This document shows positions 35,555 to 44,650 of a stretch of 63,366 bases of DNA, piece after piece. A program made the translations under genes and the position numbers. Source of the DNA: an uncultured Alistipes sp. (lineage in GTDB: Bacteria; Bacteroidota; Bacteroidia; Bacteroidales; Rikenellaceae). How positions within the stretch are numbered: position 1 is the first letter of the stretch; each line of letters starts with the position of its first letter. The DNA lies in NCBI GenBank assembly GCA_944321955.1, contig CALUNG010000014.1:1-63366 (forward strand). Reading direction: 5' to 3'. A model generated the notes under the pieces. The model did no database searches. It had not been told where the DNA came from and saw only the letters and a program-made list of their open reading frames with translations.

Positions 35555-36593
35555 CGTCATCCGGAGTAAATTCTCCCTTTATCGGTTCAAGCAGCAAACG
35601 TCGCCGTTCTTCGGGAGAACGCTCGCCTCCGAGCAGGTACATAAGCTTTGTGACGGCCGCTTCGGTGGTCATGTCGTGACCGCTAACCACGCCTATACTC
35701 TGCAGTCCGACGCCCGTTTCGTAGAGTCCCATCGAGACCGATCCTCCGGCGCACTGCGTGACGTTCATCACCACGATACCGCGTGCAATAGCCTCGCGCA
35801 GAGCCGATATGAACCATTCACTCGTCGGGGCGTTGCCCGACCCGTAGGTCTCGAGAACCACGCCCTTCAGCCCGTCGACCGAAAGGATGGCACGCAGTAT
35901 CCCTTCGCCGATACCGGGGAAGAGTTTTATGACGACAACGCCTTCGCTCAGCGAGGTGGCGATGCGCAGTTCGCCGCCGTCATCTACCGGATGCGCTATG
36001 GCCGCATGGTTGTAGGCGATGTTCACGCCCACCTCCGCGAGCGCCGGATAGTTGTATGAGCTGAAGGCGCTCAACTCCTCGGCACTCTGTTTTGTCGTGC
36101 GGTTGCCGCGGAAGAGGCGGTTCTGGAAATAGAGGGCTACCTCCGGCACGACGGGATGCACGTCGCGCATGGCTCCGGCGATCTCGAGAGCCGTAATAAG
36201 GTTCTCGCGGCCGTCGGTGCGCAGTATGCCCATCGGTATCTGGCTGCCGGTGAGGATCACCGGTTTGGCCAGGTTTTCGAGCATGAAGCTCAGGGCCGAA
36301 GCCGTATAGGACATCGTGTCGGTGCCGTGAAGCACCACGAAACCGTCGAAACGGCGGTAGTTGTCGCGTATGAGTTCGGCCAGTTCGACCCACCGTTGCG
36401 GCGTGACGTTCGAAGAGTCGATCGGTGTCATCGTCACCACGTCGATGTCGACATTGAGCCGCTTGATCGAGGGGATCTCCTCGTACATGGCATTGAAGTC
36501 GAAGGGCACCAGCGTACCGTTGGCGTCGCGCCGCATGCCGATCGTTCCGCCGGTGTATATCAGCAGGATGGATGGTTTTTTCATCGTTTTCAT
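35547..36593 (-). CDS. ansA: L-asparaginase, type I
   Basis: This is a 348-aa (or 345-aa, if the ATG at 36584 is used) cytosolic-type asparaginase without a signal peptide. Catalytic threonines are in IYTGGTIGM and VVLHGTDTMSYTASALSFM. It converts asparagine to aspartate and ammonia. The start codon abuts the tatD stop, so it is the last gene of the dprA-protease-tatD-ansA operon. Confidence 0.94.
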   Translation of the reverse strand: MKTMKKPSILLIYTGGTIGMRRDANGTLVPFDFNAMYEEIPSIKRLNVDIDVVTMTPIDSSNVTPQRWVELAELIRDNYRRFDGFVVLHGTDTMSYTASALSFMLENLAKPVILTGSQIPMGILRTDGRENLITALEIAGAMRDVHPVVPEVALYFQNRLFRGNRTTKQSAEELSAFSSYNYPALAEVGVNIAYNHAAIAHPVDDGGELRIATSLSEGVVVIKLFPGIGEGILRAILSVDGLKGVVLETYGSGNAPTSEWFISALREAIARGIVVMNVTQCAGGSVSMGLYETGVGLQSIGVVSGHDMTTEAAVTKLMYLLGGERSPEERRRLLLEPIKGEFTPDDVA

Positions 36594-37397
36594 CTATTGT
36601 GTACGTTCATTACTCTTCAGGAACATGCGTTCGGCATTGGCCGTAGTTCGGGCCGCCACCTCCTCGGGTGTAACGCCCTTGATTTCGGCCACCTTTTCGC
36701 AGACGTACCGCACGTATGCCGGTTCGTTGCGTTCGCCGCGGTGCGGCACCGGCGTCAGGTAGGGGCAGTCGGTCTCGAGAACCATGTCGTCGAGCGACAT
36801 CTCGCGCACCACTTCGGCCACGGCGCTCCTGCGGAAGGTTACCACACCTCCTATTCCGAAGAGGAAGTCACCGCAGCCGCGCAACTCGCGGTAGCACTCC
36901 ACGCTGTCCGAAAAGGCATGGAACACGCCGCGGACACCCCGTCCGGCAAAGCGCCGCATCACCTCGCGCATCTGCTCCCAGGCGCTGCGCGTATGTACGG
37001 CTATGGGCAACCCGAACTCGAGCGACATGTCGACCTGCGCCTCGAATGCCTCGATCTGCTCGTCGCGGAAATCGCTGCTCCAGTAGAAGTCGAGTCCGAT
37101 CTCTCCCACGCCGCAGATCCGGCCAGCGGGAGGATCGGCAATCAGGCGGCGCACCAGCCCGAGGTCGTCGCGCCAATGCGGGTTGTCATTGACCGACGTC
37201 GGGTGCAACCCCATCATCGGCATGCACAGCTCGGGCCATGCGGCACACGTCTCGAACATGCGGCCGTAGCTCTCCGAATCGATCGCCGGCAACAGCATCC
37301 TGACGATCCCCGCCTCCACGGCCGACGCCACCACGCGTTCGCGGTCGGCATCGAACTCGGGCTCGTATATGTGTGCATGTGTATCTACAAGTCTCAT
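36594..37397 (-). CDS. TatD-family metal-dependent hydrolase (DNase)
   Basis: The start at 37397 (MRLVDTHAHIYEPEF) overlaps the upstream stop in ATGA and gives 267 aa. Metal ligands are visible in DTHAHIY, GEIGLDFYW, PIAVHTRSAW, GVFHAFSDS and ETDCPYLTP, all standard for TatD. The family has 3'-5' exonuclease activity on single-stranded DNA and RNA and is linked to DNA repair and quality control. Confidence 0.95.
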   Translation of the reverse strand: MRLVDTHAHIYEPEFDADRERVVASAVEAGIVRMLLPAIDSESYGRMFETCAAWPELCMPMMGLHPTSVNDNPHWRDDLGLVRRLIADPPAGRICGVGEIGLDFYWSSDFRDEQIEAFEAQVDMSLEFGLPIAVHTRSAWEQMREVMRRFAGRGVRGVFHAFSDSVECYRELRGCGDFLFGIGGVVTFRRSAVAEVVREMSLDDMVLETDCPYLTPVPHRGERNEPAYVRYVCEKVAEIKGVTPEEVAARTTANAERMFLKSNERTQ

Positions 37398-38554
37398 ATA
37401 TCGATATTTCCGATCCACTCAATCAATTCCATCTCGGCGTCGGCATCGCCCTTCGACGGCGAAACGGCGCACATCCTGCGAGCTCTGGCAAGCAGTTCCG
37501 TCGCAGCCGCATCGTCATGTTCCACAAGCCGCGCCCAGGCGTACCGCAATCTCACGCGGCTCAGCATGTAACGCGACGAACGTTCAACATAGTCGCGCAG
37601 CGAAGGCGTATAGAGGCTCTCCAGACGGCAGCGCTCCCCGCCGGTGACGATGGCGATGAAGAGCAGTTCGCAACGCACCTCCTGACGGTATATCTCGACA
37701 TCGCCCGACCCCGATGCATCCATGCGTTGCAACACGCCGCGCGCCCCCTCGAAGTCATGCATTTCGAGCATGCGTCCAGCTGCCATACCGGCTACCGCCA
37801 CGGTCATGTAGTTGCCGTAATCGGCCCCTTCGGGCAGTGCGAACCACTCGGCCGGCATGTCGCGCAGCCGTTCGCCACGTCCCTGCAGGGCGTTGACCTT
37901 CAGCTGCAGCCACAACGAGCGTCGGGCCGCCGCATCGCGGCCTATGGTCATCAGGTTGTAGCCGTCGTTGGGCACTCCGTTGATCTTTAGCGGCACGCCG
38001 TTCGTCACCACGACGTACACTCCCGAAATGAAAAGCATGGTCAGCAGCGCCATCCAGAAAAGCGGCATCTCAACGCGCGATACCACCGTAATGGCCGCTA
38101 CCGACACCGCCAGATTTGCCGCAACACCGCCGGCTCCGTATATTCTGTATGGAAAATCGTCGTCGGGTCCGGCAGGCGGCTCCAACAGGCACTGTCCGCC
38201 GGTACCGGCAATGCTGAAGCGTCTTATACGCGGACGTCCGTTTTCGCTGACAATCACGAAACTGCCGATGCGGAACGAGACGAAACGATACCCGGTCAGC
38301 AGGCCGCCGATCAGATGTCCCGTCTCGTGCACCACCACCTGCAGCATGGCCGTAACCACAAGCATCGCCATGGCCAGACACCACCACAGCATGAAGTACC
38401 ACAAGCCTCGCGGCATGATTTCGTCGCCCACGGCATGGCGCAACGACGGTATGGCCGCAAATACGGCCACAATGCAGAATCCGATGAGCATTCCCACGCC
38501 GAACACCGCTGCCAAAGTCTTGATTCGGGATTTGTTTATCTTGAAAAGAGCCAT
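37394..38554 (-). CDS. Site-2-protease-like (M50) membrane metalloprotease
   Basis: This 386-aa protein has an HEXXH zinc motif inside a membrane helix (VVVHETGHLIGGLLTGYRF, about 75-95) and a second-ligand-like GVPNDGYNL after another helix near 200. About five N-terminal helices are followed by a helical, cytosolic-looking C-terminal half (210-386). There is no PDZ domain, so it is not a standard RseP. Intramembrane cleavage of a regulator is the family role; the target is unknown. The ATG at 38554 is preferred over a GTG at 38560. Confidence 0.8.
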   Translation of the reverse strand: MALFKINKSRIKTLAAVFGVGMLIGFCIVAVFAAIPSLRHAVGDEIMPRGLWYFMLWWCLAMAMLVVTAMLQVVVHETGHLIGGLLTGYRFVSFRIGSFVIVSENGRPRIRRFSIAGTGGQCLLEPPAGPDDDFPYRIYGAGGVAANLAVSVAAITVVSRVEMPLFWMALLTMLFISGVYVVVTNGVPLKINGVPNDGYNLMTIGRDAAARRSLWLQLKVNALQGRGERLRDMPAEWFALPEGADYGNYMTVAVAGMAAGRMLEMHDFEGARGVLQRMDASGSGDVEIYRQEVRCELLFIAIVTGGERCRLESLYTPSLRDYVERSSRYMLSRVRLRYAWARLVEHDDAAATELLARARRMCAVSPSKGDADAEMELIEWIGNIDI

Positions 38555-38556
38555 AA

Positions 38557-39666
38557 TCACACGAGTTTTTCATATATGTTTCCGGGGCACTGGCGCACGG
38601 CCCCGACAAGCTCCAGCGAGGTCAGCCGGGCAGTCAGTTCGGAGGCCGTCAGGCGGCTGAGCGTCAGCAGATCGCCGAACGAAAGGGGTTCGGGCGTGGA
38701 GAAGAGTCTCAGCAGGGCCGCTTCATCCTCCGTAAGTCGTACGGTGACGTCGTCATTCTCATCGCCGCGCGACTGTCGCGGCAGGCCGAGGTCCCATGCC
38801 AGCTCGTCGACTATGTCTTCGGCCGACATCACCAGCTGCGCCCTGCGGCTGCGGATCAGGGCGTTGGTTCCGGCCGAGGCCGTATCCGTCACACGCCCCG
38901 GAACGGCCATGACCGAACGGTTGTAGCCGTCGGCAAAACGCACTGTCGACAGAGCCCCGCCGCCTGCATGCGACTCGACAATGACCGTACCGCAACCCAG
39001 ACCCGCAATTATGCGGTTGCGCGGGATGTAATAGGAACCGTTCTGTTTGGTGATTGAAGGGAGTTCCGAGACGATTGCGCCACCATGCTCCACCATGTCG
39101 CGGGCAAGCGGAGCGTGTTGCGCCGGCGTAACTCCCGGCAGCGGATTTGCCACGACGGCCACGGTCGGCACACCGTTGAGCAGTGCAGCCCGATGGGCGG
39201 CCGCATCGATGCCGAAAGCCAGACCGCTGACGATGCAGAGGCCCGGAACGAGCCGTGCAAGTCCCTCAACCAGAGACGAGCACGTCCGCTCGCCATAGGG
39301 CGTCATGCGGCGCGTGCCGACGAACGATACCGTACGCAGAGACAGAGCCTCCACGTTGCCGCAAACGTATATTACATGAGGATAATCGTCTATTTCGCGC
39401 AGCAGCGGAGGATAGGCCTCATCGGTCGAGACGACGGCCGTAATGCCGTTGCGACGGCAATACTCAATCTCGCGTTCGGCCTGTCGCATGCCCTTACGCG
39501 ACAGGATGTTGCGAGCGGCATCCGGCCGCAGTGCAGCACGCTCCAGAAGTTCCTGCTCCGAAGCGGCGAAGATTGCACGGGCACTGCCGAAAGCGTTCAG
39601 CAAATGCACTATACCCTTCACTCCCAGGGCCGGCGTCATCGTCAGGGCAATATCCTCGATCTCCAT
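38557..39666 (-). CDS. dprA: DNA-processing protein DprA
   Basis: The start at 39666 (MEIEDIALTMTP) gives 369 aa. The Rossmann-like core reads VSFVGTRRMTPYGE, IVSGLAFGIDAAAH and YIPRNRIIAGLG, which are hallmark DprA motifs. A C-terminal winged-helix domain (about 305-365) is present. DprA loads RecA onto incoming single-stranded DNA during transformation. The gene begins the operon with the M50-like protease, tatD and ansA. Confidence 0.95.
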   Translation of the reverse strand: MEIEDIALTMTPALGVKGIVHLLNAFGSARAIFAASEQELLERAALRPDAARNILSRKGMRQAEREIEYCRRNGITAVVSTDEAYPPLLREIDDYPHVIYVCGNVEALSLRTVSFVGTRRMTPYGERTCSSLVEGLARLVPGLCIVSGLAFGIDAAAHRAALLNGVPTVAVVANPLPGVTPAQHAPLARDMVEHGGAIVSELPSITKQNGSYYIPRNRIIAGLGCGTVIVESHAGGGALSTVRFADGYNRSVMAVPGRVTDTASAGTNALIRSRRAQLVMSAEDIVDELAWDLGLPRQSRGDENDDVTVRLTEDEAALLRLFSTPEPLSFGDLLTLSRLTASELTARLTSLELVGAVRQCPGNIYEKLV

Positions 39667-39746
39667 GCGGTGAAAAGTTATGCATGTTTTACAACGTCGC
39701 TGCACGTCGTAAAAGAGCATGTAAAGTTAATAATTTTTCGCGGATT

Positions 39747-39777
39747 TTTGTTGTTACGAGAAATCTTTGTATATTTG
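39747..39777 (+). promoter_or_regulatory. Promoter of tRNA-Cys
   Basis: TTTG (39747-39750), 19 bp, TATATTTG (39770-39777), about 30 nt upstream of the mature tRNA. Confidence 0.7.
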
Positions 39778-39809
39778 CGAACCCGAACCGCATGAAGCGG
39801 GGCTGACAT

Positions 39810-39881
39810 GGTCTGATGGGTGAGGGGCTTAGCCAACGGTCTGCAAAACCGTTTACAGCGGTTCGAATCCGCTTCAGACCT
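39810..39881 (+). tRNA. tRNA-Cys (anticodon GCA)
   Basis: The cloverleaf folds with acceptor GGTCTGA/TCAGACC, anticodon loop CTGCAAA in a 5-bp ACGGT/ACCGT stem, T arm AGCGG-TTCGAAT-CCGCT and discriminator T, which is a Cys identity element. CCA is not encoded. Confidence 0.95.
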
Positions 39882-39885
39882 CACG

Positions 39886-39919
39886 AAAGAGGCTTACAGT
39901 TGTCTGTAAGCCTCTTTTA
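39886..39919 (+). terminator. Terminator after tRNA-Cys
   Basis: A 12-bp stem (AAGAGGCTTACA, 39887-39898, with 39905-39916) runs into TTTT. Confidence 0.85.
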
Positions 39920-39956
39920 TATTTTCAGATCGCGCACCAGACAGCTCCGCAAACAC

Positions 39957-40005
39957 AAAAATACGAGGCCGGCCCGCAGGTACAAATCCCCGCAGGTCGG
40001 CCTCG
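39957..40005 (-). terminator. Probable terminator of the 40039 lipoprotein gene
   Basis: Perfect 8-bp arms CGAGGCCG (39964-39971) and CGGCCTCG (39998-40005) enclose a large loop. On the minus strand they are followed by TATTTTTG. Confidence 0.5.
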
Positions 40006-40038
40006 ATCTATCGAAAAGCAAATAAGTTCAGTGCGTCG

Positions 40039-41220
40039 CTACTTACGCATCACGGCCGGCAGCTGATCCTTCGACGTGATCGCACGAATGACATGCGGAG
40101 CTCTGCCGCTCTTCAATACGCCCGTCTTCAGAGCCGCCTCTTCCTCAGGAGCCGTACCGGTGGTCTTGAAATAGATCGCAGCCGTTGCTCCGTAACCGAG
40201 TATACCGTTGGCGTTCATCGGATATCCCAATGCAATGTAGTCCGTGCCGGGAAGAAGATCGGGCCATACATAGTCGTCGTCAGTTACCATCGGATTCGCA
40301 AAGAACGCAACATACTGACGGATATAACCCTCCGGGTCATCCTTGTAACTCTCTGCCGGATTGGTATAGAGATCCTCGTAGTTGGCCACGGTCATGACTC
40401 CCTGATAGTAGCCGCTGGTATTTTCACCCATGGTATACACCAGTCGGGCAGAATCGTCATATAGCTCCTTCGCCTCGATGGTCAGCGCTCCGGGCTGTGG
40501 CAGCGAGGCATCATACTGAGGTGCTACCAGCGTGTAAGACGACGTCGAGATGATTGCTCCGGCGCTGTCGGTGGCGACGATGCCGATGTAGTACACCTCG
40601 TCGGGAAGGCCGTTCAACGCTACCACGAACTCGGAATCGGGCGTATAGACAGGAATCATACCGAATTGATAGTACAAGTTGAGAACCTCGTCGATGGTTG
40701 AGCCCATTTCCACATCAACAACCTGTTTCGAAGCGACCTGCACGCCGACACCTTCACAATTGGGATCGGAAACGACCGCCTTAAGCTTGACGATGATAGC
40801 GTCGTAGTAGCTCATCAGCACACCTGCCGATGAAGCCGTGGCATAGCTCTTCACGACTGCGCCCTTGGTGCCGTCGGAGGCTACGGGACGCGAAAAGAGG
40901 GTATAGGGGCCTATCGAGTCCTGCTGGAACACCACTTCGGTCTCCGGCAGTGCCAGCTGCCTGATATCGGCAAGACTGCCCTGTTCGAACTGGTCGTAGG
41001 CCTTCTTGGCGTCTACCGAAGCGACCAGAGCATATTCGATATGGTCGCACTGCTCTCCGGCCGTGTACTTGACCGTAAAGCCCGAATCGTCGAATTGCGT
41101 GACGGCTGCTTCGAGCGTCAGCTTGGTCATGTCGACGGACTCACCGTCCTTCTTGTCGCACGAGGGCAACATCATTGTGCCTGCAAGCATGCAGAGCAAT
41201 AACAAAGGCGTTTTTTTCAT
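40039..41220 (-). CDS. Putative lipoprotein with repeated beta-domains
   Basis: This 393-aa protein has a clear lipoprotein signal (MLPSC, Cys21). Two regions (about 30-130 and 165-260) read like Ig or fibronectin type III modules, with phrases such as GFTVKYTAGEQCDHIEYALV and ARLVYTMGENTSGYYQGVM. The C-terminal 90 residues contain GYPMNANGILGYG. It is likely surface- or periplasm-exposed. It is monocistronic with its own -7 box (TATATTTG, 41265-41258) and a terminator. Confidence 0.75.
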   Translation of the reverse strand: MKKTPLLLLCMLAGTMMLPSCDKKDGESVDMTKLTLEAAVTQFDDSGFTVKYTAGEQCDHIEYALVASVDAKKAYDQFEQGSLADIRQLALPETEVVFQQDSIGPYTLFSRPVASDGTKGAVVKSYATASSAGVLMSYYDAIIVKLKAVVSDPNCEGVGVQVASKQVVDVEMGSTIDEVLNLYYQFGMIPVYTPDSEFVVALNGLPDEVYYIGIVATDSAGAIISTSSYTLVAPQYDASLPQPGALTIEAKELYDDSARLVYTMGENTSGYYQGVMTVANYEDLYTNPAESYKDDPEGYIRQYVAFFANPMVTDDDYVWPDLLPGTDYIALGYPMNANGILGYGATAAIYFKTTGTAPEEEAALKTGVLKSGRAPHVIRAITSKDQLPAVMRK

Positions 41221-41614
41221 GTCTGTTTGATTTTAGGGTTTCACATTCTCTTCGGGGCAAATATAATAAAAATATTTACGATTATAATAAATTTTTACAT
41301 GAAATTAACATTCGTTTTTATTATAATATTATATTCAGACCAGAACAACATCAAACATCGATTACGCCAGCCACATTGGATAAAATTTTCACACATGTTG
41401 GACACATAAAAAAGCATGACACTTGACGTGATGTAAGAGAATCGGATATGTATGGCGCATGTTCTGCCGGCGTACCGACACGAAAAGGGAGCGGTTCTCC
41501 AATATGGAGAACCGCCCCCGCGAATATCGGCACGGCGTCATGATCACGCCGGACCGCGTGTCATGGTTGCGGTGGCGAACCCTCAGGCCCGCACATGCAC
41601 CGCCGGACACGACA
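41221..41614. other. 394-nt gap with promoter and terminator only
   Basis: It holds the minus-strand -7 box TATATTTG (41265-41258) for the lipoprotein gene, a very AT-rich stretch to about 41340 and the terminator of the cytochrome peroxidase gene. No ORF is convincing. Confidence 0.6.
41483..41519 (-). terminator. Terminator of the cytochrome peroxidase operon
   Basis: An 11-bp perfect stem (41491-41501 with 41505-41515), extended by three more G-C pairs past one mismatch, is followed by TTTT on the minus strand. Confidence 0.8.
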
Positions 41615-43009
41615 CTACTTCATGTTGTCGTTGACAAGCGTCACGCCCTTGTACTGGCCGGTCAGAGCGTGCAGGAAATCGGTGATCGAAGCCACCTGCT
41701 CCTCCGTCAGCTCCTCGCCTACCTGGTACCTGGCCATCATCGAAACAGCCTCCTCCAGAGTCTTGACGCTGCCGTCATGATAGTAGGGATAGGTCAGAGC
41801 CACGTTGCGCAGACCCGGAGTGCGGAAACGGAAACGGTCGCGCTCGATGCCGGTCTGAGCCCAACGGCCGTTGTCGCCGTCGGTAAGGCCCGACTTCTCC
41901 TGAAGCTCGCGATCCTTGAAGTAGTCGGCGCGCTGACCCATAAGCTCATAGCTCAGGCCGCCCATGTTCACGCCGGCGTGGCACGTTGCGCAGCTGTACT
42001 CCTTGAAGAGCTCGAAGCCCTTGATCTGATCGGCCGTCATGGCCGTCTTGTCACCCTTGAGGTAGAGGTCGAAAGGCGAATTCGGAGTGACGAGCGTACG
42101 CTCGAACTGCTCGATGGCGTCGGTGATGGTCGCCTGGCTCAGTCCCTCGGGATATGCGGCCGTGAACTCCTTGACGAAGGCGCGGTCCTTGCTAAGACGT
42201 GCCACGATTTCGTCGAACGACTTGCAACCCATCTCTACGGGGTTGAGCGGGGGTCCTGCAGCCTGGTCGGCAAGCGTTGCCGCACGGCCGTCCCAGAACT
42301 GTGCGAAGTTGAAGACTGCATTGTAAACCGTCGGGGCATTAACGCCGCCCAGCTGACCGCCGATACCCTCCGAATACTTCAGGTTGTCGACACCGCCGGT
42401 GTTGAGTCCGTGGCACGTAGCGCACGAGATGGTACCGTCGGCCGACAGGCGCGTGTCATGATAGAGGCGGTATCCCAGCTCGGCCTTGGCGGGATCGTAC
42501 TCGACTGCATCGGGTACGGGGCGTACGCTCTCGTTTGCAAACTCGGGAGCCGCCAGCGTGTTGGGATAGAACCTGGCACGATGGTCGCGGATCCAGTCGA
42601 GAAGCACTGCGGCCTTCTTCTTGGTCAGCGACGAGCCCCAGTGTACCAGATAGTACTTGGCAAGAGGCATCGTACCGTCCAGCACGGTCTTCTCGACCTT
42701 GGCCAGATCGACCTCGTTCACGGCCTCGCCGCTGCCGAGGGCTACCAGCATGGGCTCGATGTCGAAGGCCTTGTAGCCGTCGACGATATCCTTCGTGATG
42801 ACGCTCTTGGCTATCGGCCAGTTGGCATAGAATGGAAGCGACGGCTCGGCAGTGTGGCAGTCGATGCAGCCGCCGCTGTCGAGAATCTTTGCGACGCGCT
42901 CGTCGGCAGGCATCGACTTCGAAGGCGTCGTATTGACGGCCCGGTAGACGATGGCGCAGACAACGACCACGCAAATCGCAGCGATGATGATTTTTGAACT
43001 TGTTTTCAT
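41615..43009 (-). CDS. Three-heme cytochrome c peroxidase, membrane-anchored
   Basis: This 464-aa protein has an N-terminal membrane anchor (about 6-23) and three heme c motifs: CIDCH at 48-52, CATCH at 196-200 and CATCH at 340-344. The first lies in a small extra heme domain (CHTAEPSLPFYANWPIA). The remainder is a di-heme CCP/MauG peroxidase with GPPLNPVEMG and TPGLRNVALTYPYYHDGS. It reduces hydrogen peroxide in the periplasm with electrons from the quinol pool; E. coli YhjA has a comparable three-heme form. It lies 28 nt after the CcsA-type gene. Confidence 0.93.
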   Translation of the reverse strand: MKTSSKIIIAAICVVVVCAIVYRAVNTTPSKSMPADERVAKILDSGGCIDCHTAEPSLPFYANWPIAKSVITKDIVDGYKAFDIEPMLVALGSGEAVNEVDLAKVEKTVLDGTMPLAKYYLVHWGSSLTKKKAAVLLDWIRDHRARFYPNTLAAPEFANESVRPVPDAVEYDPAKAELGYRLYHDTRLSADGTISCATCHGLNTGGVDNLKYSEGIGGQLGGVNAPTVYNAVFNFAQFWDGRAATLADQAAGPPLNPVEMGCKSFDEIVARLSKDRAFVKEFTAAYPEGLSQATITDAIEQFERTLVTPNSPFDLYLKGDKTAMTADQIKGFELFKEYSCATCHAGVNMGGLSYELMGQRADYFKDRELQEKSGLTDGDNGRWAQTGIERDRFRFRTPGLRNVALTYPYYHDGSVKTLEEAVSMMARYQVGEELTEEQVASITDFLHALTGQYKGVTLVNDNMK

Positions 43010-43037
43010 CTTTTCGGGTTTTAATGAAACGTTGTTT

Positions 43038-43820
43038 TTATTGGGTTACATTGTAAATATGCATGCTTTCGGCCGAAGAGGGGAGGTAGCGGTAACCGTA
43101 CCAGCACATCTGCAGCAGAAGGAAACCGACAATCACGGCCACGAGAAGCCATCGGCTGCGCGAGGCACGCGTCCGCCGCAGGTGTATGTAGACAAGGTAT
43201 GCCGCGGCAGTCATGGCGGCCCATGTCTCCTTGGGGTCCCAGTCCCAGAAGTCGCCCCACGCCTGTTTGGCCCATATCGAGCCGGTAAGCAGGCCGACGA
43301 AGAGCAGTCCCGTACCTATGTATACCATGTTGTCGATCGATTCGAAGAGGTCGCGGCCGCGCATGACCAGACCCGCAACGGCAAGCAGGAACGAACATGC
43401 GAGTATGCCGTAGGCGAACATGTAGACCGTGACGTGCGGTATGAAGAAGACGCTCTGGAGTGCCGGCACAAGCGTATGGTCGTGGATTTCGGGTTTGAGG
43501 ATATTGATAACGCAGAAGACCGACGAAAGCACCGTGGTGAAGAGCAGCAGCCAGCGGTATCGCCAGCGTCTGTAGACCAGTGCGCCGGCCACCATCACGA
43601 AGAGCGAATACCAGAGCCGCGTTTCTCCCATGGTTCTCATGGGCGGACGTCCGAGCGAGATCCACAGTCCGGCGACGAAGGCACCCAGAACGACGATGCC
43701 GGCCCACGACAGCAGCAGCGACGTGGCGGCACGTTTGGGTGCGGCCATGGAGGTTACGCCTGCGGCCAGCGACAGCAGCATCGACACCACGGCGAAATAT
43801 GGAAACAACTCCCAGCTCAT
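43038..43820 (-). CDS. ccsA: Cytochrome c biogenesis protein, CcsA/ResC type
   Basis: This 260-aa protein has about eight helices and the heme-handling WWD motif (WGDFWDWDPKETWA, about 185-198) of System II synthetases. It attaches heme to CXXCH apocytochromes together with a ResB-like partner, which is the overlapping gene upstream (ATGA). Placement directly before the peroxidase suggests it matures that protein. Confidence 0.92.
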   Translation of the reverse strand: MSWELFPYFAVVSMLLSLAAGVTSMAAPKRAATSLLLSWAGIVVLGAFVAGLWISLGRPPMRTMGETRLWYSLFVMVAGALVYRRWRYRWLLLFTTVLSSVFCVINILKPEIHDHTLVPALQSVFFIPHVTVYMFAYGILACSFLLAVAGLVMRGRDLFESIDNMVYIGTGLLFVGLLTGSIWAKQAWGDFWDWDPKETWAAMTAAAYLVYIHLRRTRASRSRWLLVAVIVGFLLLQMCWYGYRYLPSSAESMHIYNVTQ

Positions 43821-44650
43821 TTATCCGCCTCCTTTTTGTTTACGCGTTGGCGGCCTCCCCAAATCATGGCAACGGATCCGGCCAGCAGCATCAGCACTCC
43901 CGCGAGGGCCGCATACTTCCACGGCTGCACGACGATCTCGAGTACGCAGTATCGCGATTCGCTGCCGGCCGCGGTATCGTAACCGGCCAGATATATATCC
44001 TGACGCCACGACTTGCGCCACGGATGGTTCACCCTGAGCATGCGGCTTCGGCCGTCGACCGAAACGACGGCACGGAACTCCTCGGGTTGATTGTTGTCGT
44101 AGAAGTCGGCCTCGAACGACTCGAGCGTTACGGTGTACCCCAGCGAATGGGGAGATCCCTGTTCGTCGTATGCCACGTCGGTACTTTCGCCCAGGTCGAC
44201 GGCGGCACGCAGTCTCTGCATGTCGGCCGATCCGAAGAAGAGGGCCGCCACGAAGATGAAGAGACCCGCATGGTTGAGCCTGAAACGCAGGCGCATTGTT
44301 CCGCGGTACCTCAACGTCGCGAGCAGCAGCACGGCGAGCGTCAGCAGCATCACGGCGTCGAATATCCACGAACGCTGGAACTCGATTGCGGGCCACAGCG
44401 CCACGGGCAGGCAGCACAGTGCCGTCAGCACGATGACCGTCACGGCGGCGCGACCCGAAGCGAGTGCCGCCACGAAACGGCTTCCGCCCGCCTCGCGGTT
44501 CAACACGAAGAGTCCGCCGACAACTACGAGCAGCACGGCCGCATTCACCGGAAAGGCGAACATGCCCGTGTCCGGATTTCCGAACAGAGCCTGCAGCACG
44601 ACGGCCACGGCCAGCGTTGCGGCGACTGTATATGCGATTGTCCTGTTCAT
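43817..44650 (-). CDS. Cytochrome c biogenesis protein, ResB-like
   Basis: The start at 44650 (MNRTIAYTVAATLAV) gives 277 aa. Three N-terminal helices, a helix near 145, a periplasmic domain (about 155-250, VTLESFEADFYDNNQPEEF) and a last helix match the ResB/Ccs1 layout, although the protein is short for the family. It partners the CcsA-type protein in System II heme ligation. The frame continues far upstream, but that part lacks membrane character. Confidence 0.85.
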   Translation of the reverse strand: MNRTIAYTVAATLAVAVVLQALFGNPDTGMFAFPVNAAVLLVVVGGLFVLNREAGGSRFVAALASGRAAVTVIVLTALCCLPVALWPAIEFQRSWIFDAVMLLTLAVLLLATLRYRGTMRLRFRLNHAGLFIFVAALFFGSADMQRLRAAVDLGESTDVAYDEQGSPHSLGYTVTLESFEADFYDNNQPEEFRAVVSVDGRSRMLRVNHPWRKSWRQDIYLAGYDTAAGSESRYCVLEIVVQPWKYAALAGVLMLLAGSVAMIWGGRQRVNKKEADK

